Assembly (NCBI GenBank): GCA_026182355.1
Contig: JAPFBL010000105.1
Span: 248,001-312,000 of the forward strand
Length of the DNA stretch: 64,000 nucleotides
Direction: 5' to 3'
From: Hermatobates lingyangjiaoensis
Lineage: Eukaryota; Arthropoda; Insecta; Hemiptera; Hermatobatidae
Part shown: positions 46,479-59,270 of the stretch, piece by piece
How positions within the stretch are numbered: the first letter of the stretch is position 1
Layout of the letters: each line of letters starts with the position of its first letter
Notes under the pieces: generated by a model
What the model was told of the DNA's origin: nothing
What the model saw: the letters and a program-made list of their open reading frames with translations, nothing else
The model's database searches: none
Translations under genes and position numbers: made by a program

Positions 46479-49400
46479 GTCCAACTCCCACATAAAACAT
46501 TCAGTGTCATACTCAAGATCACCTGATACAGGTAGATTTCACGAGACACCAAACCCATTGAAATAATAGTTATCCAAATATGTCACAACTTAAAATTACA
46601 GTACAATGATAATAATTACATTTGCAATGACAATGCAAATTATGATAATAATTTAATATAATAATTAATAATCAATATTATTAATAATTATGATAATAGT
46701 GATTATCGCCGCTACTAATGCCAAAGCAATAGAACTAACAAGTGAACACGTATTGTCAAATACGCGTGTCAGCGACATGATCATCAGTGGCTTAATGCCA
46801 ATCTGACTGCTCCAAGTTGTTTCACCTGCACCTGAAGTAATGAAAAAGGGTGGGGCAGACATGTAGCTTAGTGCCTAAATGATTAAAAACTCCTACTTTA
46901 TGAGCTTGGTTCAAATACGGAAACAATAATTTTTGGAATGAAGATATCTAAAGCCTAAAGACGACTGACTGAGACGTGAGTAGCGATACCGTGTTAACAT
47001 CACTATTACTTTTCCCTATTACATTCAATTAAATTACCAATGAATTGTGTGAAAGAGGAACGCTGGGAATATCAACTTTCTGTCCAATTATAAGGGCATT
47101 GAACTACAAACAGCTCCCGAACATTTCTCTCAGCTCAGAACCATGAGTGCTATTTGAGGCTGTTTACATATGACTTTCAATGATGGGCATTTAAAAGCAC
47201 ACATAGTAGATACAATTATTCTTAGACACCATGGCGATACAATTTCCCGTGAAAAAGTCATTCTATTCTGCTTTAAGTCCAAAAATCATGGTAGTCTACT
47301 TGGTCTTTTAGATGTAAAAGCAATTGTTATTTCATGATTATTTGTGAAACACAAGTTATTTTGAATGGAAGAGAGAGAAATTCTTCAGAGAAGTTAGGTC
47401 ATAAAGAACTCTTCATAGAGAGTAACAACACTTTTTATAAATACAACACGTTATTTTTCTTTAAAGAAAAATGTAGATATATGACGTTGACTACACAATT
47501 TAAGTATAATATAAAATAAATCTTCATCCAGATATGGTTGACTGCATTTCTGCCTATATTATGACTGCTCTGAATATGAGAACCCAGCAAGTTATCTACA
47601 ACCGAATCTGCATGAATGACAATGACTGTTGAATGATACTCTCAACTTGTCTGGACGCTGTCCATCTTGGAGAGTAAGAGTAGCAGTTCATCTTGAAGAC
47701 GGACATCCTCCAAAATGTCCACTATGAAGAAGACGAGCAAGAGTTGATTTTGATTATTGACATGACCCAAAATGAATGCCCTCCTTGAAACGCACATGAA
47801 TGAGAAAGAGTTGCTCTTGCAGATGGTCAGCGTCCAAAGCGATCGAGTATTGCACACAAGCAAGGTGATTCTTTTCAAACTGTCCTTTAATTTTTAAATT
47901 AAACTTCTGTTTCATATTAGAGAAATAGACCATGTTCTAAACGTATTTAATTACATTTAAAATATGTTAAAAAGCTTGTAAAAAAAGTTATTGAAATAAG
48001 ATCTTCATGTTTCTTTCACAAAAATAAGAGAAGGGTAAAAGAGAAGCGTTGTAACAGAAAAATAACTATCCAGGAAATTTAACTGGGCGGTTTTTCTCAA
48101 AATAGTTAAGGCTTTCAAGGGCAGTCCCATGATTACCCACCGATGACCTTTATTATACTTCAAAACTAAATAGAGAAAACCATCACTACATTAATTAATA
48201 AATTCAAATAATATTAAGAGATGACAAAATGTAGCCACGTTCTAAACAAGCTAAATAAACTAGATGTTCTAAGACGTTGCACTCGTATATCCACTAGCAC
48301 AAGTCACATAGGTCAGATGTTCTTCAAGATGAACAATGCCTTTAACTGGTCGAACAGCACACTCAAAGTATAACCCCTTTGGCACTAATGTTGATTTCAC
48401 GAGTGTTCACTCCTTTAGTTGAATACACTTTCTAAAAAGTCACAGTAATTTCTGAACCAATTAAAGTACATCCAGAGAGTTGTATTAGAACACAGCATCA
48501 ATAAAAGATCATTCGGGGGATACTTCATAGTGTGATAAAGCTCCATCTATACAAACGTCAGGATGTTTAAAAATGTGTGAATCACTCATCAAGCATTACC
48601 AAAAAAATCTCAACTCTTGAAAAACTTATGGTTCAGTTACCTTTGAAACATAATAGTTAGTGTAGCCAGTAAAACTGCAATGACTCCTTTATTGATGCTA
48701 CAAATATGAATGAACTCAGTTTTTTTTTTTTTAGATAGTAATATAATTTTTAAAGCTGTACAGTGATTTGAGACAACTTGTATTCAGCCTGATTGGGTTG
48801 TACTTTACTTACCCTTGACGTGAAGTCACACAGGTGTCGAACGCAGAGCTATTCGCTATAACCCTACTGAATCTGCTGGGACAGTGCATAATAACCCCAG
48901 AGCCTTTCTTTACTTAACATCATCTCCAAACGACATGCCAAATTCGTAAGGCCTGGCAAACCTATTTTTGAAAAATTAAGACTCTAAAAAATTTAAATAT
49001 CTACAAATTTGACCAACAAACTTATCAAATAAATGTCAATGCACAACTTAAATAACTTTTTTTTTATTCTTCATATAAAACTAGGAATTATTAATTTGGA
49101 AATAACAATAAAATTCAGAAATTACAAAAACAACGAGTTCTATTTTTTTATCGATTTTAATAAACTTTAAAGATAAAAAGCTAATAATACGGAGAATGAG
49201 GCATTCAAGAGGTTAGGATTAGAAGGCTGTGAAGGAGAGGGCGTTGTTAGGTGCCGCACAGGATTCGCTTGTTATAGGCTGCACGAGGTGGCTAATATGT
49301 GGTCAGTCTCCCCTCTACAGCTACTAACGCATCGCTTAGTTTTAGATTCCATCTGCTCTTAGTCGATGATTTACTACAATATCCTCGGCCAAAACACCGG

Positions 49401-50730
49401 GCTTCAAGAAAGACTCAAAGGATTTCGGAAAAGCCAAGCAAGCCAATGGATACAGGGTCTTAGAAGCTCTTTCACATGTGTATCTTCAACACACTGCTTG
49501 TCCTAAACAACAGCTACACGACATTCAGTAAAACTATACAAGGAATCACCGTATCTAATATACAAATATAACACCTCAGTATAGCTTCAAAAAAAAAAAA
49601 ATACTGCAAGACAAAAAAAAGCCAGTCACTTTTTACTATCACATTAGTAAAATGGTCAGAAATATCCAATTAAAATTTTAATTGCATCTTAAAAGTATTG
49701 CAATGTAAATTATATTCAGCTATAGAATAGTTAATACATGACCAGACTAACTAAAGGCTACAGACACTATTATACGGCAACGTTAATAGACGTTAATAGT
49801 GCTGAAATAAAACTACAAAGAGCTAAGGATAACCTTCCCAAGAGATTAACGTCTATCATCGAACATAAATCACGTTACCAAATATAGAAGATGGATTCTA
49901 TAAATTTATTCCTTGTAATAATCATAATAATCCACTTAAGATGCATTAAACTGAGAAGAGAATAGTGATGGTTCTCCATGTTGGTTCAGATATAAGAACT
50001 GCGTGCGCCAGCCACCAGACTATGCACGGAAGTGCATCCATATCGGTATCTACCAAACTGGCAATGCGGGATACTGTTATATTTAAACTTAATATCGTAC
50101 ACAATCTTAGTTTGAAATCGTGTTATTGGAAAAAAGAATCACTGCAATGCTAATTCTATACTAATCATGAATAATTTACGAAAACCGTCTTAAGAGAGAA
50201 GAATTAAACTGATGAAGTAAGAAAGGCCCATCTCATAATTACATGAAACTAAGAAAAAATAAATGATAAAAAGAACAATCGTTTTATAATTGATTATCTG
50301 AATTTTACAATTAAACTTTCCACAGTTTCAATTGTATAGTGAAATGTCCTATCCAAACATTAGGTGAACTGTAAACCTCTCAATTTAAAAAGTGCCCAAA
50401 TTTACTTGACAATTTATTTACTAATTTCAGAATTTTACTGATCTTATTTATAAAATTAATAAGAAGTGGTATTTTACTGCTGTTTTCCACATAAAGAAGT
50501 GAGACTAGACCAAATACAACAAAAAAAAACTGACCTCAGACCGCATACCACAATGAGTTCATCTTACATGGCACACATAGAGGCTTTCTTAATTGATTTC
50601 ATTATTACCTGAAATTAAAGCATAAATATGCAGTCCTCAATTTTAACGAATCATGGTATGTAAAATACAACTGTCTACGTAAAATGTAAATATAATGTGA
50701 ATTGCGACACTAAACATACTAGTTATGTTA
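46479..50730. other. AT-rich region with no supported gene
   Basis: Short open frames on both strands (for example 47642-47878 and 49965-50153) lack domains and splice borders. A GC-richer patch at 49200-49330 is not open for long. I see nothing else. Confidence 0.4.
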
Positions 50731-50960
50731 CCTTTAGTGAAAAGCACGACGTTTTTGTTATGAAGACCAAGGATCCATGAGATAAGAGGGAGAAGGCGTG
50801 ATAAGAGAAACAAGTTGGACGGAAAGCAAGCGCGGCAGAGGTGGAGCACTACGGAATGTACAGGCCAATAGCGCGCCTGGCTCACTGCAGGATTCCTGGG
50901 CCGCCGCCCCCCTCTCCGCGAGGCCAGCCCGACGTCACCTCTCCAAACAGGTTATACCAA
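50731..50960 (-). promoter_or_regulatory. GC/CpG-rich block; candidate leader exon or promoter of tkv
   Basis: A sharp GC- and CpG-rich island contains ATTGG (inverted CCAAT). On the - strand it ends TTCACTAAAG|GTAACAT (50745), a good donor in phase 1, the phase needed to join the receptor exon at 36465. The same frame contains a hydrophobic NLFLLSRLLPLISWILGL run, but no in-frame ATG precedes it, so coding use is doubtful. On the + strand the island is also open (IPGPPPPSPRGQPDVTSP), so the strand is unsettled. Confidence 0.25.
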
Positions 50961-52799
50961 GACTTCCTACGAGTTCCCAATACACACCAGAGGTCTCATC
51001 TTGAATGTTGCTCACCATATGCTCATTCTGTGCCACCGAAGCAAGTCACTTCAGGAGCACTGATTAAATACATTTCTCCGTACTCTCACATAAGTTCGGA
51101 GATATTTAAAAAAAATGTCATTTGACTGATTGGTAAGTTTTGACGTTCACTGAGTCCATTTTACACATTTTTCCCTTGATGTCTGACTGTGTGTCATTTT
51201 GTAAACAATTTAAATACACTAATTCCAAATCTTAAATTACGAGTAAACAGATTTGTAAAAAGCATATTGCTTGGTGAAGAAAACATGCCTATTGTTTTAA
51301 CCAATAAAACCCTTAAAGGCATTTTATATTTAGATGGGTACTTCATCCACTCTTCTGGTTATTCCAGAAAATTCAAATTTTAGTCTTTTTGTACCCTCAC
51401 AATATCAATACTGCACGATAACAAATGCAAGTACTTTGCAGAACTGGAAGAGACAATATAGCTCTAAAAAGAAACACAATTATATTCCGCCTGTACCCAC
51501 TTGCCCCATTTTTTTAACATAATTTTCAACATTTTTAGACTACAGAACAAACAAATTATTAGAAGTAAGTTTATAACAATATGAGAAGAATTAAGACCAA
51601 TGAATTAAATAATCACATCTAGTGATAATAACTACAAGAAATAATTCATATATTTGTCGTTAGTGTGACGAGACAAGAGTAACTGGGTCTCGTTACTACG
51701 TTTCTATAAACATTTTATAGAAAAATATATGATTACCTCCAAATGTAAAAAATCTAGAAACATTATCATACATAATTTAAAAAGTGTTAGTGTTTATGAA
51801 GTGTAATTGACACTTTTTTAATCACAAAAACTATACCCAAGTGGTATTGTTAATTAAGTTTGGAGACATTTATGCTGAGTAACATAGTTCTTAGATCGTG
51901 TCTGCGTTAACATCTGTAAAAGATATAACTGATAAAAGATGTATCTGTGACGTCATCAAAGGTACGGAACTTCAAAAAACTACCACAAAAAAAGTGTGAA
52001 AGATGTTTGCCGTTTGTTGGCATTTTGACGAGCACCTGTCAGCAATGCAGGGCTCACTATGCAGGTTCAATTAATTTCTCTGTTTGCCAATTGTGTCGGT
52101 TCAGCAATAGTTAGCAAAGCCCACAGGTTCTTTCATCTATAGAGCTGTTCTAGAAGTGGTAAATTAAGATAATCTGTTATTATTTATTTCGGCATTCATT
52201 TTATATTGGGCCAGCCACACTACTCGACTGATAGTAGTAAGCTTTAATAACTATTGTTTTCAGATTGCGTTGCACAAAAAAATCATAGCCTTTTACCTAT
52301 TAGTATGAATTATATTAGTTTTATTTGACATTTTAATTTTATGAAATTCCAATCACTTCAAATTTCGATTAGGTAATCTACAATACAAAACTGACAAAAC
52401 ACATATACAACTATAAAAAAACTATCCATTATACAATTATGACTATTTTTTTTTCGTTTACTAGGCTAAGCCGGAGCGGGTAGTCTACAATAAAGTGTAA
52501 CTCTAAAACATATAAGTAAAACGATGATATTTATAATACACATTACAATGTTTACAGTGAATCCATCAAACATAATTGAGAATGTTTTATTCTTATACCA
52601 AAATTTATTTCAGTTTATATTGCTATTAAACCAGTATTTACCATTTAAATTCGTCTTATGAGGTAGATTCAGAAATTAATGCCAAGGTTTCAATTCTGTG
52701 ACGTATAAATCTAATAAATAATGCTTACAAAATAAATACATAGGTATATATGCGTACATACATCCATACTTATATACACACTATATGTATATATTATAA
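50961..52799. other. AT-rich region, nothing recognised
   Basis: The plus-strand frame through 51125 extends the island above without domain content. Beyond it I see no gene or repeat I can name. Confidence 0.4.
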
Positions 52800-52800
52800 A

Positions 52801-52990
52801 CAGATTTCACATAAACACATGAAATAACAATCAACGATCAAACCACAATAAGAAATGGGAAAACAAGACTAAAATCTTTCAACCGTAACAAGCAGTCTTC
52901 GTCAGAGTCAAAAAACCTAACTGGAAGACCGCTTGTTACGGTTGAAAGATCTTAGTCTTGTTTTCCTATTTCTTATTGTGGTTTGATCAT

Positions 52991-53045
<55 letters not shown>
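52801..53045. repeat. foldback family copy C followed by (TA)n
   Basis: Arm 52835-52901 (CGATCAAACCACAATAAG...AATCTTTCAACCGTAAC) pairs with 52934-52988 across a spacer with AGCAGTCTTCGTCAGAGTC. It runs directly into (AT)n at 52993-53043. It is longer than copy A, because the CAACCGTAACAAGC part is also mirrored here. Confidence 0.88.
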
Positions 53046-53046
<1 letters not shown>

Positions 53047-53049
53047 TCA

Positions 53050-53312
53050 CTTGATAAACGGAAAGATGATCCAAACCGGACACAAAAACAGTTCAAAACC
53101 GAAGATAGGCCGCACACAAAGTAAAGAAACACTTACAAACTCTAATTTTCGGGCAATCCATCTTCAGGAGAAAAGAGAAAGGGAGACCGTTCTACAACGT
53201 GCTTGGTCTCCCTTTTTCTTTTCTCCTGAAGACGGATTGCCCGAAAATTTGATATTGTAAGTGTGTTTCTTTACTTTGTATGCTGCCTATCTTTGGTTTT
53301 GAACTGTTTTTA
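53050..53312. repeat. foldback element 2, about 110-bp arms
   Basis: Arm 53082-53193 is inverted at about 53206-53312. AAAGTAAAGAAACACTTACA, TTTTCGGGCAATCC-TCTTCAGGAG and AAAGGGAGACC each have a mirrored partner. The arms are about 95% matched over a short centre. Both outer flanks are TA-rich. There is no coding capacity. Confidence 0.88.
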
Positions 53313-53478
53313 TATATATAAATGTATGCATTCAAGAAGGACTGCTCCTAACCTTTATGAATATATGTATATATATAATATAGAATGGGGTAATTTACCA
53401 CAGTGAATTGTAGTTATACAGTATTTATCACTGTATTAAATTAATCCATCCATTACATGAAGTGTTTTTTTATTATTA

Positions 53479-53479
<1 letters not shown>

Positions 53480-53559
<80 letters not shown>

Positions 53560-53584
53560 GAGAGGTAGGATTGGTAAATTGGTA

Positions 53585-53618
<34 letters not shown>

Positions 53619-53620
53619 CT
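53480..53620. repeat. (TA)n/(AG)n compound microsatellites
   Basis: (TA)n covers 53482-53528 and passes into (AG)n at 53529-53556. A second (TA)n lies at 53589-53617. Confidence 0.97.
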
Positions 53621-53647
53621 AAAAAAGGATAGATTGGGATGCAGTCA

Positions 53648-54525
53648 GTTTCTTCCACTTTCAATTCAAACTCTCATTGCTGACGTTTCGATTTTATTTA
53701 AAAATTTTTTCCAAAGGCCTACAAACAGAGGAAAGCAACAAATTTTAATACGTACATTTTTTTAAACACAAACATAAGAAGTACACTATGAAAAATTAAA
53801 TACAATCTTGAGTATTAGGATAACAATGACATAATAATAAAAATGAGAAAAAGAAGGAGTCTAACTATAAAAACAAAATTTTTTACGATGTACTTACACA
53901 AGTAGGAATATTGGAAATTGAAGGAACTATTACAATTACATTACTAAACTAGTATTGAAGGTTAAACTATTCAAATGAAAAACCGTTAATAACGGACTGT
54001 ATACAGCTGATAAGCAGGTAACTATTGAACAAAATTTCACTAAAACTGTTAGGTATTCAAAATACTAGAATAAACACTATTTAAATTCAATATGTCGTTT
54101 CTATGATTAATACAATTTTGATCTTTTTTAATGAATAGCATTTCAAGGGTTCCTCTTCTATGTTCGTCCTGTTCTCTACTTATAACGGTTGCTCCATCAA
54201 AGTCGAACCGTAATGTAGTAAGTAGTTTAGTAATGTAATTGTAATAGTTCCTTCAATTTCCAATATTCCTACTTGTGTAAGTACGTCGTAAAAAACTTTG
54301 TTTTTATAGTTAGACTCCTTCTTTTTCTCTTTTTTTATTATTCTGTCATTGTTATCCTAATACTCAAGATTGTATTTAATTTTACATAGTGTACTTCTTA
54401 TGTTTGTGTTTAAAAAAATGTACGTATAAAATTCTTGTTTTCCTCTGTTTGTAGGCCTTTGGAAAAAGATTTTAAATAAAATCGAAACATCGGCAATAAG
54501 AGTTTGAATTGAAAGTGGAAGAAAC
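53648..54525. repeat. large palindrome: two 303-bp inverted arms
   Basis: Arm 53648-53951 (starting GTTTCTTCCACTTTCAATTC) pairs with 54223-54525 (ending AAGTGGAAGAAAC) at high identity with scattered substitutions. The spacer is about 270 bp. The arm ends carry CATTGCTGACGTTTCGATTT / AATCGAAACATCGGCAAT, the same word order as the smaller foldback at 16403. It is bounded on both sides by TA microsatellites or a further element end. There are no coding frames. Confidence 0.93.
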
Positions 54526-54564
54526 ACGGTCGAGAATTTATTAGTGTTTATATAAAATAAACTC

Positions 54565-54736
54565 CTTAAACTGAGTCGCCGCCCTGTCTTACTGCGGGAT
54601 TCTTCGCTCTTCACACCTCCTGATGACGACGATGGTCGAAATATCGATGTGAGTTATGTCTGTGTCTTTCTGTGTGTTTCCTTCGTTTTGAATTTATTTT
54701 ATTTAAAAAAGTCCGCTGGACCGTTTCTTTTAATTA

Positions 54737-54782
<46 letters not shown>
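54565..54782 (+). repeat. Penelope/foldback-type element end, then (TA)n
   Basis: GATTCTTCGCTC..., then CCTCCTGATGACGACGATGG-TCGAAATATCG and GTGAGTTAT, matches 16263-16360. After it, (TA)n runs at 54740-54781. Confidence 0.6.
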
Positions 54783-54824
54783 CGTTCGTTTTATTAGGTA
54801 TGGTATTAGGTTGGTTTTGTTATT

Positions 54825-54955
54825 GAGGGCTAGGTCATATAAAAGAAAGTACTCCATCTTAGGCCAACGTTTCAATGTATTTGTACATCATCTTCAGGGC
54901 TAAAGAGGTCAATAACAATTTTTGAGAAAAAAAAAATATATATATATATATATAT
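54825..54955 (-). repeat. element end with CCCTGAAGATGATG...GAAACGTTGG, then (TA)n
   Basis: On the - strand, AGCCCTGAAGATGATGTAC, then AAATACATTGAAACGTTGGC, forms a 5-bp hairpin between CTGAAGA and GAAAC. A (TA)n tract at 54939-54954 borders it. It looks like a solo end of a Penelope-type element. Confidence 0.5.
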
Positions 54956-57900
54956 TATAAAAGGGATATTCGAAAAAGACCATTCTCAAATGATGGTGAA
55001 GCCGATGTGTATTTAAAAATTTTTGCCTTGAAGAAGATTTGTAGTAATATATAGAGTAAATAATTAAAGGAGATACAAATAATAGGTAAATCTGTTTTGT
55101 GTAAATCAGAGGGACCATTTGTTGTGCGCCATTTTCTCAGAGCACCATACTTACAAGTTATTAGGTGATATTGAGTTTGAGTTGAAACTAAGATGCAGAA
55201 TTGATTTAATGAAGGAAGGTTGACTGGGTATAATCCCTGTCAGTTGACTTGCTAATGTGATTTAATGAGATGACAGACAGGTGAGAGGAGAGGCGTGACA
55301 GTGCAAGGCCTTGCGATAGCCCTCAACCTCAACAAGATAAAGTCAGCTCAGACACCGCATGCTACATGACTCCGCCAACTACATGCGCAAAACAAACGCC
55401 TGTCACTTTCAATTCTCTATATTTCTTCAACATTCTATACCATGATATTTAAAAAGAAGCATAACAAAAGTGATTATATTTCTTTTTCAAATGTAATCTG
55501 GTACTTGATATCTGCCAGACGTATCGACTGACATCACTCAAGCCCCACCAGTGGCTTAGGCACTTTTTTATAGCCCAGGAGGCGGTCCTATGGTTCGTGA
55601 CTCTCTCCTAATCCAATGTTGTTTCGTAAAGCATGCTGTTTCAATAGCTTGTTGGAACATTGAACAACTTTCTACATATATACTTTACTGATAAAAATAA
55701 AATTTTGTTCTGTACAATCGAGTACCAAGATTGACATTTTCCAAATTTACTGTATTCTGCAAGGCCATTGAAATAAATAAAACTTTGAGAGTTTGACAAA
55801 TATTTTGGATCAAATTATAAGACAATATGGGAAAAAGCGAAGTTCTCAATGACTGTACCGAAGTAAAAGCAGTCTGATTTTTTAAGTACAATAACTGAGA
55901 GAGTTTATGGACTTGTGCATGAATTAAATAAAACAGTTAGCGTACTATCCCCATATACTACGAAACCTATGATTTTATATTTTTCTTTCTAAATAATTAT
56001 TACTAAAAATGAATTATTTCCATTCCCTACTGATTTTATCCTGTTCCAAAGGGACTTTCTTACAATACACTTCCCAAACCTGACATAAATAACGTCTTGT
56101 ATACTTATAAAACTGTTCATCTTGATTGGTTGTTACTTGTTTGTTTACACACAGGCGAAACTTGGAATATCTGCTAATTCCAGTTTACGCCAAATTATTT
56201 AAATGATATTGAAGAAAACAGTCAGTAATATATTACTTTGCAAACAACAGCATTAAAAGGAAAGAAAAATGAAAAAGAAATTTCTCAAAATAATTCAGGT
56301 AAATTAATGATTCCAGAGTAAAATTACTATTTTTTATAGATCAATATCTATTACTGATATTGATTATTCCATTTTTCATTAGTTCCATTTTTGGAAATCT
56401 TATTGTTGGTTATACGATGTTTTTTTTTATTTCATGCATTTACTGTTACTTCTTGTTATGCATATATAGAAACAAATTTTATTTATCAGAAATCGGTCAG
56501 TTTTCCAAGTTCAAATCAAACTTTGAAAGCCACCATTTTTATTTAAAATTCGTACTTGGAATTTTCGTATTAACCAGATATATGAAATTACGAAAGTATG
56601 TATAATAAACTATTACATTAGAGGTTTAAAATGAATAATTTTAGGAACACAAATGCAAGCTTAAATACGATTGTTGAAAAGTAATATTATAAAGATACAT
56701 TCCTTTCAAAAATGTTAAAAATTATTAAGTTGGGTAAAATAAATGAAATATTTCAATTTACGGGTTTGTTAGTTTTGAATATGCTTGATTTTGTATATAA
56801 CTTGAATTGATGTTTTATTTATTAATGTAATAGAATAAAAGGAAATCCTCACTTTTAAATGAGTTTTGTTTTATTAAATGCACTTACTCTACATATATCT
56901 TGAATCATGTTAAGAATACTGTATCAAAAGATTGGGCCATATATATAAGGATCTTTATTTTCATGACATAATAAGAAGAAATAGCACTAACAGTTATTCC
57001 TGTCAATCACGTTCACTGAATATATTTCACTAAATGTATTTTATTAACTGTTACTATAATTTCTTAACATTGAGTGACACAAGGTGTGACGGGTAAATAA
57101 GTATAATAATAATAATGGAAAAGAATCCGATAAGTGACCTCAAGTGGAAGTTTATATTTTTTTAAATCCTGCAGTGTCTCCTGCAATAATAAAAAAAAAA
57201 TGTGAATTTCTGTAAATGCACTTCTTATAAAATTTTAGAAAAACGAGAAGATGGGGATACAAAATTTAAGTTCCCAAATTAAGAATAGGGTTCTTCTCGA
57301 CACCAAGGGCTGGCTATATTCTGAAGAATTTCATACCATGTGTTCAGTGTTGTCACTTGCAATAGAATATGTTAGCGTTCGCCCGCATCAACCACAGATT
57401 CAGAGTGGTTCAAAGCCGGAAACGAATACTCCATTTCGAGCATTTATACAAAACAGATTCTATCATTATCACAGCACTTCACTTACAACAAGTTACGAAA
57501 GGATATCAAGCATCAAACATTTCTGTCTTGAAGAAACTGACTGAATGGCAAATAAATATATCAATTCATCGAAAATAAATAAGATGAGGGAAAATATGTG
57601 GATGGTGTGAGGACTTTCTGTCTGAATCTTGAGGAACCGTCTTGTTTTTTGAAAGGTTCTTCTCTTATAATACCTGTATTACTAAAGAGGAAGTGTTCAG
57701 GAGAGGAATTGTAAGGTACTTAACGTGTAACTGTTCAATTACAGAAATAAACAGGCAGGATAAAACAACTACAAATAGAAAAAGTTATTGCGGAAAAATG
57801 AAAACCTCAAAGAATCCCTACCATGACTTATACCATATAAAGACAAATACACAACAGCACACTAAATAGATGACATTGCACGTGATAACAAATAATTAAC

Positions 57901-58939
57901 AAAGTTAATAGATAGATAAAACAATAGAAATTTGTAAGGAAAATATTGAAGTCAACATTGCTACGAGCTTTATTTTTCAACTGAATACTATGAAGGATAT
58001 TCTGGAAATAACCGTGTCCATTAATTACATACCATTTGCTTGTCGATGTGACAAACTGATTTAGCACCCATGATGAAATACAATAAATCGTTATGAACCT
58101 TTTAATATTGCTTTTAAATACTGCAAATCAACAGCAGTGTTTATTTATAAATCCATATCTCACTATAATGGCACACATGATCTCATCATTTAATCAGCTA
58201 ATTGGTTATCAGTTGGAAGCAAACACAACCTGTGAATAGAGAGTAATTCAAGTATACTCACACTATTCCATTACTTAATATTAAAACTAAACTTGGAATA
58301 GAAAACTCAGGTAAGGCAATTCATTGTACTGACAATAACGTTTTATGTACCGTTGTAAATAAAACTTCCTTTACTTTTCTGCAGAAAAATTGTATTTGTC
58401 GTTTGTTGTAGCACAGGCAACATCAATGTGGTAAAAGAATTCCCCCCAGATGCTTATCAGCATACTACAGTCTTCTGTTGTCTCTTTGTTTGTTGCAGTG
58501 AAATGAAACGAAAACGCGTTCTATATAAGGACACAAGATACTGGGAGGCCACTAAAATATGATCTCGATTTATATTTGGCATACATTTTTGGTGCAATGC
58601 ATTGTCCTTGCCCTTCGAGTTCACTAAAGCTCACACATTTAGTTGTTTCTACCATTGTAACTCTCCACAAATAAAGCACGAATAGAAGCAACGATTAATT
58701 CAATGGACCGTGATATGCTGAAAATAAATGTGTGGGAGGAATTCTCTCACCTCTTCTGAGTTATCTGCGATGTAGATGTTGGTTACATCTAATACTTGCA
58801 ATACAGAAAATTAAATTTGATTGTGAGTAGAATATATTGGACTTATATTCTACTTACCTGTGTTGTCTATTATTTTCCTGATTAAAATACTAAGTAATGA
58901 AATAGGACCATTCTTTTTGAGTCGCTCATATAATATGCT
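54956..58939. other. AT-rich region with no supported gene
   Basis: A + strand donor-like CAGACAG|GTGAGAGG lies at 55281 but has only a very short open frame behind it. The frame 57251-57544 has no recognisable domain. Nothing else was seen. Confidence 0.4.
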
Positions 58940-58974
58940 CTATTTTGTGATATTTATGAATAAAGAATAGCAGA

Positions 58975-59270
58975 GATGTTTGGAAAAGGTCGTAAATGAA
59001 AGCGATGGAGGCTCGTCGGTGGAGACGTAGTAGGGACAAGCGGCCGATAGATAGAGGAGTCCATTAATCCGTCTATTATTAAAATGTTTGGCAGAGACAC
59101 CAGGTAGAAATAGCAGCGTGGAGGCCATGCCAAGAGTCCTGCCGTCTCCCTCCGGCATCGTCACCGGGCCCTAAAAATACACGTGTGCCCTCCTGTCCGA
59201 ATGTGTCACGTCCAGCCCACTCGCCCAGTCAGACGCCTTCGTCCCACCATTGCTTTACCATTCCACTCCA
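58975..59270. other. GC-rich island with open frames on both strands
   Basis: On the + strand, a frame from a possible acceptor (TGTTTGGCAG|) stays open past 59270 and includes SRPAHSPSQTPSSHH. On the - strand, a frame with two ATGs reads MPEGDGRTLGMASTLLFLPG, short and only weakly signal-peptide-like, with a poor phase-1 GT (CCTG|GTGTCT). It could be the promoter, leader or first exon of an unseen gene; I cannot decide. Confidence 0.25.

Noticed and set aside
47642..47878. 78-codon - strand frame with acidic/Leu-rich segment
   Set aside because: No splice borders, no recognisable domain, ordinary base composition; probably a chance frame.
53476..53664. Frame rich in Ile-Tyr and Ser-Leu repeats
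   Set aside because: It is a translation of (TA)n and (AG)n microsatellites. The same holds for the frames at 477-752, 52917-53132 and 54649-54903.
58940..59164. - strand frame MPEGDGRTLGMASTLLFLPG as the receptor's signal-peptide exon
   Set aside because: The phase-1 GT (CCTG|GTGTCT) is a poor donor, the hydrophobic run is short, and it lies 22 kb upstream with nothing linking it. It is kept only as an unassigned island.
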